This document shows positions 49,777-59,400 of a stretch of DNA of 64,000 nucleotides, one piece after another (the first letter of the stretch is position 1; each line of letters opens with the position of its first letter). The translations under genes and the position numbers were made by a program. The stretch is from Tetradesmus obliquus (Eukaryota > Chlorophyta > Chlorophyceae > Sphaeropleales > Scenedesmaceae): NCBI GenBank assembly GCA_030272155.1, contig CP126203.1, positions 3,410,001-3,474,000 on the forward strand, written 5' to 3'. The notes below the pieces were generated by a model. It was given only the letters and a program-made list of their open reading frames with translations. It was not told the DNA's origin and made no database searches.

Positions 49777-51028
49777 AGAGCGCGAGGTGCTGGAGGCCTG
49801 CCTGCGCTGCCTGGAGGGCCCCGGCTTGTCTTCACCTGCCTATGCGTAGTGCTCAAACAAACCCTGCTGCTGCTGCTGCTGCTGCAGAGCGTGAGGTGCT
49901 GCAGAGCGTGAGGTGCTTGAAGCCTGCCTTCGCTGCCTGGAGGGGTCCCGGCATGACCCCGGGGCTGCACATCAATAGTCACACACATCAACACTGCTGC
50001 TGCTGCTGCTGCTGCAGAGCATGAGGTGCTGGAGACCTGCCTGCGCTGCCTGGAGGGTCCCGGCATGACCCTACTTGCCTTTGCATAGTGCTCACACCCA
50101 CCCTACTGCTCCTGCTGCTGCTGCTGCCGCCGCAGGGCGTGCCTGCACCGCCTGGGGGGCCCGGGCGCGTGTTCACCTACCTACGCGTAGTGCTCAAACA
50201 AATCCTACTGCTGCTGCTGCTGCTGCAGAGCGTGAAGTGCTGGAGGCCTGCCTGCGCTGCTTGGAGGGCCCCGGCAAGACTTCCGGGCTGCGTGAGCTGC
50301 TGGCGCCGCTGGTGGCGCTGTTTGCTGCTGCAGCGGTGGAGCGGGAGCTGGCGTGGTACCTGAGCCAGGAGGTGGTGCCGGCAAAGGTGAGACTCCCATG
50401 TACATCCCCAAGGGAGGCCCAGCTTGCTGTACTGATCAGGGAGGTGGATGCTGCATGGATTGATATCATATGTATGGCAAATGCAAGGATAAAGGTGGCA
50501 AGCAGGTGCAAGCATAACGCGTGGTTTGCAACTCTCACTTCCGCCTGCCTTGCTGTGTGCTGTATGCCCTCTCTGCTGCCGCTGCCGCAGGTGGGGCAGC
50601 TGGTGCCTGACTATGTGCGGCAGCTGGTGGCTGCAGCAGGTGCAGCCCTTGTGTAAGCTGCAATTCTCACAGCTCCACCGCCTGCCCTGCTTGTGTTTTC
50701 TTTGTCTTTTGTCTGTTCGTGCTGCAGGTGGGGCAGCTGGTGCCCGACTAGGTGCGGCAGCTGGTGGCAGCCACAGGTGCAGCGTCAAGTACATTGCTCT
50801 GCCACTTAGTGCCCTGCTTGCGTTGGTTTCCACTCAATTGCGCTGCAGGTGGGGCAGCTGGTGCCGGACTATGTGCGGCAGCTGGTTGCTGCCATTGCCC
50901 CCAACGGGCAGCAGCTGGTGGCGGCCTTTGGCATACCAGACCACCTGGTTGCAGCGCCCATTGCAGGGCAGTGGGAGCTGTACAACACATACGACAACCA
51001 GGGAGAGCTGACAGCCAACAGGCAGTGA
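42998..51028 (+). CDS. ACX: Peroxisomal acyl-CoA oxidase
   Basis: FAD enzyme that oxidises acyl-CoA to trans-2-enoyl-CoA with H2O2 release, the first step of peroxisomal beta-oxidation. Thirteen exons: 42998-43158, 43804-43991, 44993-45100, 45929-46121, 46393-46600, 46967-47170, 47633-47704, 47877-47959, 48351-48446, 48620-48827, 49136-49265, 50229-50386 and 50849-51028. The model has 662 residues, normal for the family. The N-terminus [14 protein letters not shown] contains a perfect PTS2 peroxisome signal (R-L-x5-H-L, residues 6-14); the C-terminus (TANRQ) has no PTS1. [13 protein letters not shown]...TTATW (~144-163) is the flavin/substrate segment. [16 protein letters not shown] and AEGDN (~434) carry the conserved glycines and the catalytic-type Glu. 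It resembles plant long-chain ACX2/ACX3 isoforms. Nearly every intron holds echoes of adjacent exons. Confidence 0.95.
43680..43803 (+). repeat. Cluster of CCTGCAA-type motifs ending at an acceptor
   Basis: Several variants of TTCCTGCAA(G/A)C occur in ~120 bp, and the last one (CATTCCTGCAG) is the acceptor of acyl-CoA oxidase exon 2. The motif family resembles repeated copies of an acceptor signal. Confidence 0.7.
44089..44405 (+). repeat. Exon echoes: three copies of the acyl-CoA oxidase exon 2 end
   Basis: Copies of the exon end (codons for [18 protein letters not shown]) and its donor lie at about 44101-44160, 44211-44274 and 44350-44405. The first two also copy ~60 bp of the following intron, so the duplicated unit spans the exon-intron junction. 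Confidence 0.92.
44753..44992 (+). repeat. Exon echoes: two extra copies of the acyl-CoA oxidase exon 3 start
   Basis: Acceptor plus ~58 bases (codons for [16 protein letters not shown]) recur starting at 44753 and 44879; the functional copy starts at 44993. Each is preceded by a CTG tract, and a shared spacer containing CAGATGTGTCG precedes the tract of the second and third copies. Confidence 0.95.
45206..45360 (+). repeat. Exon echoes: two copies of the acyl-CoA oxidase exon 3 end
   Basis: Copies of the segment for [14 protein letters not shown] with its donor lie at about 45206-45256 and 45317-45360, downstream of the exon that ends at 45100. The second is more diverged. Confidence 0.9.
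45481..45800 (+). repeat. Exon echoes: four copies of the acyl-CoA oxidase exon 4 start
   Basis: Acceptor-linked copies begin at 45481, 45522, 45548 and 45682; the functional exon begins at 45929. The 45682 copy is about 120 bases long, remains open ([15 protein letters not shown] and beyond) and covers more than half the real exon before diverging without a matching donor. Confidence 0.93.
46177..46345 (+). repeat. Exon echoes: two copies of the acyl-CoA oxidase exon 4 end
   Basis: 46177-46265 repeats the codons for [17 protein letters not shown] and beyond plus the start of the intron. 46316-46345 is a shorter third copy. The period is about 140 bp. Confidence 0.92.
46842..46916 (+). repeat. 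Exon echo: acyl-CoA oxidase exon 6 start
   Basis: A CTTGCAG acceptor-like end followed by ~70 bases matching exon 46967-47170 (codons for [20 protein letters not shown]) lies 125 bp upstream of the true acceptor. Confidence 0.93.
47171..47385 (+). repeat. Exon echoes: two tandem copies spanning the acyl-CoA oxidase exon 6 donor
   Basis: An almost exact ~105-bp unit holding the codons for [12 protein letters not shown], the donor and ~65 bp of intron is repeated, with exon-end copies at about 47238-47274 and 47343-47379. The copies are nearly identical, so this duplication is recent. Confidence 0.95.
47588..47626 (+). repeat. (CTG)n tract ahead of acyl-CoA oxidase exon 7
   Basis: About 13 CTG units end six bases before the acceptor at 47632/47633. 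Confidence 0.92.
48086..48252 (+). repeat. Exon echoes: acyl-CoA oxidase exon 9 start
   Basis: 48210-48252 repeats the acceptor and the codons for [13 protein letters not shown] almost exactly, then has a stop. 48086-48120 is a more degraded copy. The functional exon begins at 48351. Confidence 0.9.
48517..48547 (+). repeat. Exon echo: internal start region of acyl-CoA oxidase exon 10
   Basis: About 30 bases resembling the codons for KELLGMLTW lie upstream of the exon at 48620, with three or four substitutions. Confidence 0.75.
48966..49020 (+). repeat. Exon echo: acyl-CoA oxidase exon 11 start
   Basis: A GGCAG acceptor-like end followed by a diverged copy of the codons for REMRLL... and the later CDAAQSA-like bases lies 168 bp upstream of the exon at 49136. 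Confidence 0.8.
49421..50228 (+). repeat. Exon-echo array: about eight copies of the acyl-CoA oxidase exon 12 start
   Basis: Acceptor-linked copies begin near 49421, 49542, 49664, 49776, 49886, 49905, 50017 and 50135; the functional exon begins at 50229. Two sub-types alternate: one retains the codons for [16 protein letters not shown]; the other, at 49664 and 50135, has lost bases near its start and reads GGGCGTGCCTGCACCGCC. Each unit includes a CTG tract and a spacer with CACCTGCCTATGC or CAATAGCCACAC. Confidence 0.95.
50591..50790 (+). repeat. Exon echoes: two copies of the acyl-CoA oxidase exon 13 start
   Basis: Copies at 50591 and 50728 repeat the acceptor and the codons for [15 protein letters not shown]. 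The 50728 copy has TAG in place of TAT for Tyr, so it cannot be coding. The functional exon begins at 50849. Confidence 0.95.
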
Positions 51029-51108
51029 TGTGGCGTATCGCAGCAGTCTTATGGTCAATAGGGCCGCTGTATCTGTGGTTGTGGATGAGGTTTTGCAGGA
51101 GAATTGGG

Positions 51109-51188
51109 TGGCAGCACTCATTGCAGGGCAGTGGGAGCTGTACAACACGTATGGCAACCAGGGAGAGCTGACAGCCAACAGGCAGTAA
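51109..51188 (+). repeat. Terminal-exon echo after the acyl-CoA oxidase stop codon
   Basis: About 78 bases repeat the last coding segment ([21 protein letters not shown]) including an in-frame stop, TAA instead of TGA, about 160 bp downstream of the real stop at 51026-51028. Confidence 0.93.
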
Positions 51189-51480
51189 AGCGGCGTAGTG
51201 CAGAGCAGCGTTTGTAGCTGCAGCTGCTTCTTGACTCAGAGGGTGTTGATACGTTTCATGCCGCGGCAGTAGCACCTGTCTGTGCTGCTGCAGACGCGAC
51301 ATGCTGTATGATTATGTTGGTGGCTTGTATCAGCAACAGCAGCGTGGAATGTGCAAAAATGTATTGTATTTCGTGCAATTCTTTCATGTGCTCGAGAAGC
51401 GGCTGCTAGGCTGCAGCGTCTGCTGGCCATCCCTTGGGCACTGCTGACTGGGCAACTTGGCGCGCAATAACCAACTGTTG

Positions 51481-51485
51481 TGTAA
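51481..51485 (+). terminator. Candidate TGTAA poly(A) signal, acyl-CoA oxidase
   Basis: TGTAA lies about 450 bases after the stop codon and before the next gene's start. Confidence 0.4.
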
Positions 51486-51676
51486 CACTGCGACGGGACA
51501 CTTTAGAGGAAGCATATGGAAATACTATGGTTATCTTTTAAGTACTGCGCTGTTGATTAAAAGCAGCTGTATCACCGGGGCCTCGCTGGTCGTTTCTCAG
51601 GGTGCTCGGCTGAGCAGTGACCATCACCAACGAAAGTCTTTTCACGCATGTTTTTATGTCGCCAAACGTTGCTAAA

Positions 51677-52921
51677 ATGATGAAAATAGTTGTAGCGGCG
51701 ATCGCACTGTGTGCCTTCGTCCAGACAGCCTTGGCGCAGGACTGCCCAGGCCAGATTTTGATCAACGGAGACTTCGAGGAACCCAACACGATGTTGGTTC
51801 CGACAGACCACAAAGATCAATACGCTAACAACAGATGGGGCTGGTATCTTTCCGATAAAGTGCCCGGTAAGCTGCAGTGTGAAGTCACCAGTAGCTGTAG
51901 GAGGCAAGCAGCATAATGCAGAGACCAGCTCTTTTAACTGCGATTTCTGCTGCAGGCTGGTACACAACGCGCCCAGATGGCCTGCCCTGCGCCAGGACTG
52001 ACTGGATGCAGAAGAGAATGTGAGCTGTCCACATCAGCAGTGCTTGTCACTGCTGCTTTTGAGTGCTGTCATGTGCTACCTCCTGGTGACAACGCAGCTG
52101 CCTGCACCATATTAGGTCAGGCGGCTTCCAGTCTGTTGTACACTTCAAACAAACAGTTGCTGACGTCGCAGTTCCTATGTCATAGTGCGTATATAGGACC
52201 TGCTGTGGTCAAACATGGCTCTTGACTGTGTGGTTCTTGCTGCTGGTGCTGGTGCTGCTGGTGCTGATGCGTAGGTACATTGAGATTGCACGCGGAGCAC
52301 TTGCCACTCCAGCTGTAAACAAGCAGTACGCCGAGCTGCTGCCGAATGCCACCGGTGAGCATCTTCAACCTGCATCAACCGTGCAGCAGGTTGTGCGAGG
52401 GAGCCAATCTGCAAGCTTGCCGGCGCCATTGTCATCGATTCCCCATTATAACGGCGTTGTTTAGGACTGGCAGGCACAGGGCAGTGTTCACACAGCCCAA
52501 AACAGTCAGAAAAGCGTAGCACTACTTGACAGACATGCCTTCCAGTCATTGTGCATCTAGTCAGTCAATGCGCAGCTTGCACGCACTCAAAACTGCATGC
52601 TCCATGGCCACATGCAAATGCCTGCTTGCAGGAAACTACTGCCAGGACGTGCAGCTGCAGCAGGGTGCACGCTACAGGCTCACCTACTTCTACGGACGCC
52701 TCATGACAAAGACAGAAGGGTGAGTTGCAGCTGTCATAAGCTTCGATTTGACTGTCTTACTGATTTTTACCAACCAGCTTGCGGTGTGCTTGTGCACTGT
52801 GATGGTTGATGTTCCTGCACGCCAAATACAGCCTAGCAGGTGAGGCTCACTTCTTCTTGTCGGTCTGGCAATTGGGGCTGTGACAGGTTGGCACCGCTAC
52901 TGCACTTCTAACCGCCTCTTC

Positions 52922-52961
<40 letters not shown>

Positions 52962-53533
52962 AGGAGGGACCGTGGCACGCACGGCACCGGCCAGATGACT
53001 GCCTTTGACACAGCTGTAGATGTGGCGATCCGCCCCAGCAGCTACCAGCCGTCAGCCACAGGTGCACCCTGGCCAAAGGACACACAGGGGTACAGCAAGA
53101 TAGACCATGCTGACACGTTGGAGGATTGGAGCAGGAGCAACAGGCAGTGGACGAAGCACCAGGTGGAGTTCACCGCGCCTGCAGACAGGGTGAGTGCACT
53201 GCTGCAGTTGGATGGCCACAGGCGTGTTGTGCATCATGGTGTTGCGCTGCTGTGGCCGGGGCGTACGGTTGCTTGGCCAACATAATTCAAATCCCTGCAG
53301 CACACACGAACTAGGGATTTCCATTCCTGCTGGCAGGCCACAATGGTGTTCAAATAGTGTTCCAAGGTCTGCACCGGCACTGCTACCAACCTTCGTCGCT
53401 CCTGCTGCACACTTCCTGTTTTCACTTTGATATTATGCTGCAGGTCACGCTGGCCTTCATCAATGCGAAGCGCCCCAAGGTCTGCGGCAGCTGCGGCAGC
53501 CTGCTGGACGGCGTTTGTTTGCAGCGCATCTGA
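51677..53533 (+). CDS. Small secreted protein, galactose-binding-like (DUF642-type) fold suspected
   Basis: Six exons (51677-51866, 51956-52019, 52275-52354, 52632-52719, 52964-53189, 53444-53533), all in phase, 245 residues. A signal peptide is obvious (MMKIVVAAIALCAFVQTALA, cleavage before QDCPG). In-frame ATGs at 51656 and 51680 are alternatives. The mature N-terminus (QILINGDFEEPN...WYLSDKVPGW) resembles the opening of DUF642 and other carbohydrate-binding beta-sandwich domains, where 'NG(D/G)FE' is typical. RYRLTYFYGRL and WTKHQVEFTAPADRVTLAFIN look like later strands. Eight or so Cys, including CGSCGSLLDGVC at the C-terminus, suggest disulphides. A cell-wall or extracellular role is inferred; no catalytic residues were recognised. 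Confidence 0.55.
52927..52962 (+). repeat. (CTG)n tract immediately ahead of an acceptor
   Basis: Twelve CTG units run directly into the CAG acceptor of exon 52964-53189 of the secreted-protein gene. Confidence 0.92.
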
Positions 53534-55354
53534 TAGGAGCAATGACAGCAACCAAGCTGGCCGTTTACGCCAACCTGGCGGTTGAACCAGAAGCTACAGG
53601 CTGCAGTAATCACAGTGTTCAGCTGAGCACCGCAGATTGAAGGGAATGCAGCACTGCTGGCAGCAGCAGGTTTGCTGGGGGGTGCGGCCTGCAGCGCCCA
53701 CCCATGGCAGCAGCATCATGTAGCGATAATGCCAGCTGGCATTGCTAGCGGTGTCGCGGCTGCAGCGGCAGCGCTGCCTGTGCTACTGGTGTGAATGCAG
53801 CAGCTTGCTGTAGGGCTGGCACTTCTGAGGCGCTGCTGTTTCTGCTGGTGCTGCGCCTCCTGGAGCAGTTCCAGCAGTTTGTCTTTCAACTCAATCAGGA
53901 ACTCCACTCAATCCTTTCTTGTGTCTATGCGGTTGTTATTGGTTGTGAGCGCGCACTACAGAGTGTAAAAAGTGCGTGCTGTCTGCCGCTGTTGTTGTAA
54001 CATCTGTTCAACAGTGTTGCTACAAGTGTGCTGTTGTCCACTTCAACCTCAAGTTGAACCTGAGCTGCTGTCATGCAGCCACTTTACAGCAGACCTGATA
54101 TCATTGTCACGGTGATACGGTTTTAGGGTGGTGCGATGGCTGCCAAACTTTGAACATTGAATGCTGCATTATGATTTTGGTGGCATGGTATTGTTTGTGG
54201 CGGTAACATGACAATGTGACATTTGGTGCTGCGCTGCTGTTGCTGCAGATCATGACCCTGTTGTGACAGCTGCACAAGCACCATACCCATGCTGCTGCTT
54301 GCTTTGAAAGCACAACTTATGTCAGCTGGTTGCCGTGCTGCTACTAGGAGTGCTGCTGTTTAGTAGCTACGGTAGCAATGCTGCTGAGGCGGCTTCACAA
54401 GAATAGTTGGAGTAGACGTTTGGTTTGCAACCATTTACAAAAGAATCCACACTGCAAACAAGCCGTGCAGCCTGACATGCAGTGCATGGCTGGGCTTGCC
54501 CAACAGGCAGCACAGCAACTGCTGGTGACCCACGACCGTGCTACGCAAAAAGGAAGGAAGGTTTGAATACCACAATATGCTCAGCCGGGCTGTGCGCTAC
54601 CAGTTGCCATGGCATCGCAAATTTCTTCCCTGGGAGAAGATAACTGCACCACCACCCACTGAGAGGCAAACTGTGACGGCCATAGCTGCCTGTGCCATGG
54701 CATGTAGAGAGCGACACTGCTCAATGTGCATGACACATTCAGCGTGCTTTGTAAGTAGACAAACATGACATCACAATGTGGTCGGTGTGATGCATAACAC
54801 ACTATCAAGCCCTGCATGAGCTGGCACTGCTGCCAGCAAGGACATGAATGAAATGGCTCTTTTCCAGAGCACAACAAAATGGTTGCCTTACTCGCCATCC
54901 TACGCATGCATACAACACAACAGCCTGAACTGGAGGCATCGTCATCATACTGCAGGAAGAGCGCAACAACTGGCAATAAACTCTGTACTCTCTGATTCGA
55001 CGGTCTGGCTGTTCGCCAGGGGCATTTCTGTATGTTGCAACAGAAACTCTGTACATAGGTACATGCACCAACAACACATGCTTTACAGCATGTCATCAAA
55101 GGCATGTGGGCTTCAGTATCTCAAGTTGTTATGCGTTATTGATTGAGTGGTAAAGCTGCCTAAGGTTGCTGTGGCCATTGCCACAGGCAGGATCTGCATC
55201 CCACTGCTGTGGCTGCTGCCTTTCCAGCCAGCGGGCTTCGATCCAACACATTCCACAGCCTGCAAACTCACTGCTCAAACCCTGGGAAATTTGGTGGTGA
55301 TTCCTGCTACTGTTGCAGCTGTTGTTCTTCGTTGTGTGAAGCGCTAGCCGCTGC
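53534..55354. other. Convergent 3' interval, secreted protein / small membrane protein
   Basis: About 1.8 kb between two convergent stop codons. Candidate poly(A) signals: TGTAA 53964-53968 and 53996-54000 (+), and TTACA 55083-55087 (minus). An open frame at 54538-54765 (+) starting MLRKKEGRFEYHN is compositionally plausible, but it has no family match I know and no splice context, so I do not call it a gene. Confidence 0.5.
53964..53968 (+). terminator. Candidate TGTAA poly(A) signal, secreted-protein gene
   Basis: TGTAA lies about 430 bases after the stop codon, and a second copy follows at 53996-54000. Confidence 0.4.
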
Positions 55355-55947
55355 TTAGTGTGCAGCAGGCACTGGCATGTCGTGCCAGTTCAGCACTGAT
55401 GGCTGCATCATCAGCGTGGAGACAGCTGTCCTGCTGTCCTTGTCATGGTGCAGCTGGTCCTTCAGCTCCCAGATAACACCAGCAGCAGCAAAGGCGGGAA
55501 GCACAGCTGCGTTGGCAACCACACGGCCACCAAACTTGGCACCGCCTGTGAGACAGCAGCAACAGCAGCAAGGAGGCGAGTATGTCAGCAATGTGGGACC
55601 CAGTTGCAACTCAGGAGACATTGAAGCAGAAGATCTGGATCATTATATCTGTAGTTTTCGCTGCTTGTCTAAGGGTGCAGAGCTTGCAAGGAGCTGGCGC
55701 GAAGGTGCCCGAGTTGCGCGGCATGGCGCCGGCCAGCAGACTTCAGCATTGCTCAGAATCAAACACTAATTCAATCATGGTAACAAGCATGATGCCAGTG
55801 ATGCCTGCAGCACAGAAAATGTTCGAGCCCTGCCTCACCTGCGACTCCGTTGAGCAGGCGCATCAAGACCTCAGTGATGAAGCCGCACAGCGCGACCACG
55901 GTGTAAAGTGGCAGAGAAGCCACGGTCTTGGGTGCTGCAGAGGCCAT
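55355..55947 (-). CDS. Small two-helix membrane protein, 99 residues
   Basis: Two exons (55839-55947 and 55355-55545) join in phase (GCA G / GC GGT) to give MASAAPKTVASL... ending MPVPAAH. Hydrophobic segments are residues ~10-30 (LPLYTVVALCGFITEVLMRL) and ~48-65 (VVANAAVLPAFAAAGVIWEL). Between them is a Gly-rich loop (NGVAGGAKFGGR). The C-terminal third is hydrophilic with His and Asp. I do not recognise the family; the size and two helices would suit an organelle inner-membrane accessory subunit, but that is a guess. A TATATATA stretch lies about 125 bases upstream of the ATG. The gene is divergent from the BCL7-like gene. Confidence 0.55.
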
Positions 55948-56495
55948 TGCGAGCTGTGGGCTGCGATCCGAAGTGATAAACTGGGATTGATTGCAGAGTG
56001 CAGGGACACAGCAGCTTAAGCTCCGGGAATGTTGAAAGTAGGCAATGTGCTGATACACAGAGCAGGTCGCTATATATACACCTGCAACGGTCGCCCAGCT
56101 ACGTGTCACTGCCCTCACAAAACTAACAGCTACCTCTGACCTTCACGCAGGTCACCCGAAGCTCAACTGCCTGGTTGCTGACTGTTTACGGCGCTGAATA
56201 GTCTTTTGCTTTACTTTAACTGCTGCAAATTGCTCCTGTGCAACAGATCACGTGCTGTTGTTGCCCTTCGGCTACCTGCCAGGCTGGTGAACCTTATTTC
56301 AAATGTTGATCCATCTACAACCTATTGCGCTAAAATCAACTATGTCTAGTTGGCATCGATGCCAAGTACGTGTTGCTTCCTTGCCATAGAGCAGTTTCAG
56401 CTACTGCTGCACACCTGAGCCTCTGATCTTCCGTACCTAGCTGCACACGATACAACAGTACGCAGCAGAGTAATTGTTCTGGCAATCAAAATAGT
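55948..56495. promoter_or_regulatory. Divergent promoter interval, small membrane protein / BCL7-like gene
   Basis: 548 bp between two divergent start codons. TATATATA at 56071-56078 could serve the minus-strand gene. The remainder is AT-richer than the surrounding genes; no other element is identified. Confidence 0.5.
56071..56078 (-). promoter_or_regulatory. Candidate TATA element for the small membrane protein gene
   Basis: A TATATATA stretch lies ~125 bp upstream of the minus-strand ATG at 55947. The element is palindromic, so direction is inferred from distance alone. Confidence 0.35.
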
Positions 56496-59400
56496 ATGGA
56501 GGCAGCGCTGGGCATGCTTCCAGCTGCTGGCCCCAGCGCTGTGCATCCTGCAGCAGCAGGCGCAGCAGGTGGCCCAGCCCTTATGCAACAGCAGGCAGCA
56601 GCTATTGCTGCAGGTGCAGCAGCAGCAGCAGCAGCAGCAACAGCAGGCTCAGGAGGAGCAGCAGCAGGGGAGGATGGTGCAGCAGGGGAGCCGGCAAAGA
56701 AGGTGTGGCAGGCTAAAAGCAGCATGCCTTACACATCATTCTGCATGCTTCGTTGTGAGAACATGAGAGCGATGCATATGCAGCAGACCTCTCATACGGT
56801 GTGACTGGTTGATGCTGATCACACGGCACGCCATGTGCAGCAGCGCCTGCTTTGATACCTGCTTGATCATCTGCCTGTGTGCATCATGCCTGCAACTGCG
56901 ACTGTAATGCTGCGCTGCTAGCTCTGTCAGCTGTCATGCACACACCATAAATGCACAAGCTTCACCTTTGCATGACAGCCTGTGCGAACTGCTGTGCATG
57001 CCTATCTTTTGCTATAATTGTCTGATTGCAGCGCCGGCGGCGGCGCAAAGGCCTCGTGGGCGACCTCAATGTAGCGCTGTACATCAAGCAGCAGCAAGCG
57101 CGCGGCTCCACACGCAAGTGGCGGCAGCAGTGGTGCGTTGTGCCTGGCCGTGTGCAGCTCGAGCTTGTATATTTGGGAAGTTGGCATGCACTCTTCACAC
57201 AGCGTAGTGGCTGCTGCTGTTCCGCTGCCTGGTTGCCCATGTAGCAACCCCGCAGCACCTGCACAGCAATCGAGGAGCAGGAAATGTTGACTCGCTGCAG
57301 CTGCATGTGCGCTGCACGCATGCTGCTGCAGTTGATGCGCAGCGAGTGCAGCTGCACGCATGCTGCTGCAGTTGATGCGCAGCGAGTGCAGCTGCACGCA
57401 TGCTGCTGCAGTTGATGCACAGCGAGTGCAGCTGCACGCATGCTGCTGCAGTTGATGCACAGCGAGTGCAGCTGCACGCATGCTGCTGCAGTTGATGCGC
57501 AGCGAGTGCAGCTGCACGCATGCTGCTGCAGTTGATGCGCAGCGAGTGCAGCTGCACGCATGCTGCTGCAGTTGATGCACAGCGAGTGCAGCTGCACGCA
57601 TGCTGCTGCAGTTGATGCACAGCGAGTGCAGCTGCACGCATGCTGCTGCAGTTGATGCACAGCGAGTGCAGCTGCAGCCAGCCCACTCAAGAGTTACCTG
57701 CGCAGTCCGCCAGTGTCCGATGCAACGCAATCTAGACAGCAATGACAGCAGCACACCCAGGCTCGTCCATCACCGCACTGGAATGCACCCGGCTGTTGTA
57801 GCTTTCTCTGCTGCAGCAGCTTGTAACCACTTCTCCTGTCGCGCTGCCACTCTGCTGCTGTTTCATGTGGCTGCAGGGTGAGTGTACGCACCATTGTTGG
57901 GGGTGGCGAAGTGAAGATGCTCAAGTGGGTGTCAGGTGAGGCAGGGCCAAGCTGGTGAGAGAGTGGTGGTCCAGGTTTCAGGTGTAGAGTGTGGAAACTA
58001 GCTGTTGGGTTCCTGCATAAGGCTCAAGTGTGCTGGGCCTAGCAACCGTTGCTGCCCCAGCTAGCGGCTGCAGGCTGGCAGTTACAACTCGATTGAAAAT
58101 CATGCGTCTGTTTGACTCCTCACAATTGCTGCCCCTGCATTGCAGACACACCACCCTCAGCACCCACCACAACCATTCCTGGCTTTGCCAAACTTCCAGG
58201 TAGGAATCTGACCATGTATCTATGTTGCGACCTGTCAATTGCTTCTTCAATTGCAGACACACCACCCTCAGCGCCCACCACAACCATCCCTGGGTTTGCC
58301 AATTTCCAAGGCTTTGCAGCAGCCAGCAAGCGCAAAGAGAAAGACCCGAGCAAGGAAGCAGCCAAGGACGCAGCAGCAGTAGCAGCAGCAGGCGCCGCAG
58401 GGGTAGCAGAGCAGGCCAAGCAGCAAGGCAAGGCAGCATCACTTTCTCGGCTGGGGTCTTCTGCATCGCTGCAGAACACACCAGGCGGTGCTGCTGCTGC
58501 TGCTGCTGGGGGTCTGCCGCCGTTACCTGGCTCCCACAAAGCAGCTGCAGGAGGTAGCAGCGCTGCTGGTGGTAGCAGCAGCTACAGCAAAGCCCACCAC
58601 CAGCAGCAGCCGCAGCAGCAGCATGGCCACAAGTCAGGTGCAGCGGAAGATCGGCATAGAGGAGGGCCAGGCGGTGCTGTTGTGCCGCTTACTGCTGAGG
58701 AGCTCGCAAGCTATAGTGCTGCTGCAGCTGCTGCTCTGCCAGTGGATGTGCTGCCGCTGCCGCCGTCTGTGCCGAGCGCAGCGCCGGCAGCAGCAGCAGC
58801 AGCGCACGATGCTGCTGCTGCAGCAGCGCCCCGCGACATCAAGTCGATCGCCGCATCCATTGCAGCGGCGGTTGCGGAGGCTGCTGCAGGCGGCGGCTCG
58901 ACTGCAGCAGCAGCGGCGGCACCCGTGCCAGACCTACCAGCAGCGGCCGGCAAGAAACGAAAGAAGTCGGCAGCAGCGACGACAGACGGCAGTGCAGCAG
59001 CGGCATCAGACTCTGCAGCAGCAGGCAGCGGCGGCTTGGATTTCGAGCCTGTCATGACGGGCCCACCTGGCGCGCAGCGCTTTGGCTGCCCCACATGCGG
59101 CAAGAGTTACACCTCGCTGGGGTCGCTGCGCAAGCACATGCATGTGCATGGAGAGAAGAGCTTTTCGTGCACCTTCCCTGGCTGCAAGAAGAGCTTTGCG
59201 GATGCGGAGAAGCTTGAGAAGCACGCCATTAAACACACCGCTAGCAAGGACATCCAGTGCGAGGCGTGCGGCAAGGTGAGGTCGTGTTATGACAGCGTGT
59301 CAAGACCTTGTGTTATGCCTCTGTGTTATGTCATCAGTCAATGTTGTGAGCTGCACGCCATCAAGCACACCGCCAGCAGCGACATCCAGTGCGAGGCGTG

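Noticed and set aside
49421-50228. Regularly spaced direct repeats considered as a CRISPR-like array.
   Set aside because: The repeated units are exon fragments with CTG tracts in a eukaryotic intron. There are no unique spacers and no cas-like genes.
54538-54765. Open frame starting MLRKKEGRFEYHN as a small gene.
   Set aside because: It has no recognised domain, splice partner or promoter evidence, and it lies between two convergent 3' ends.
56962-57754. Long minus-strand open frames (over 240 codons) full of Cys, Gln and Ala repeats.
   Set aside because: They are the 40-bp minisatellite read in several frames. No start context, splicing or family features were seen.
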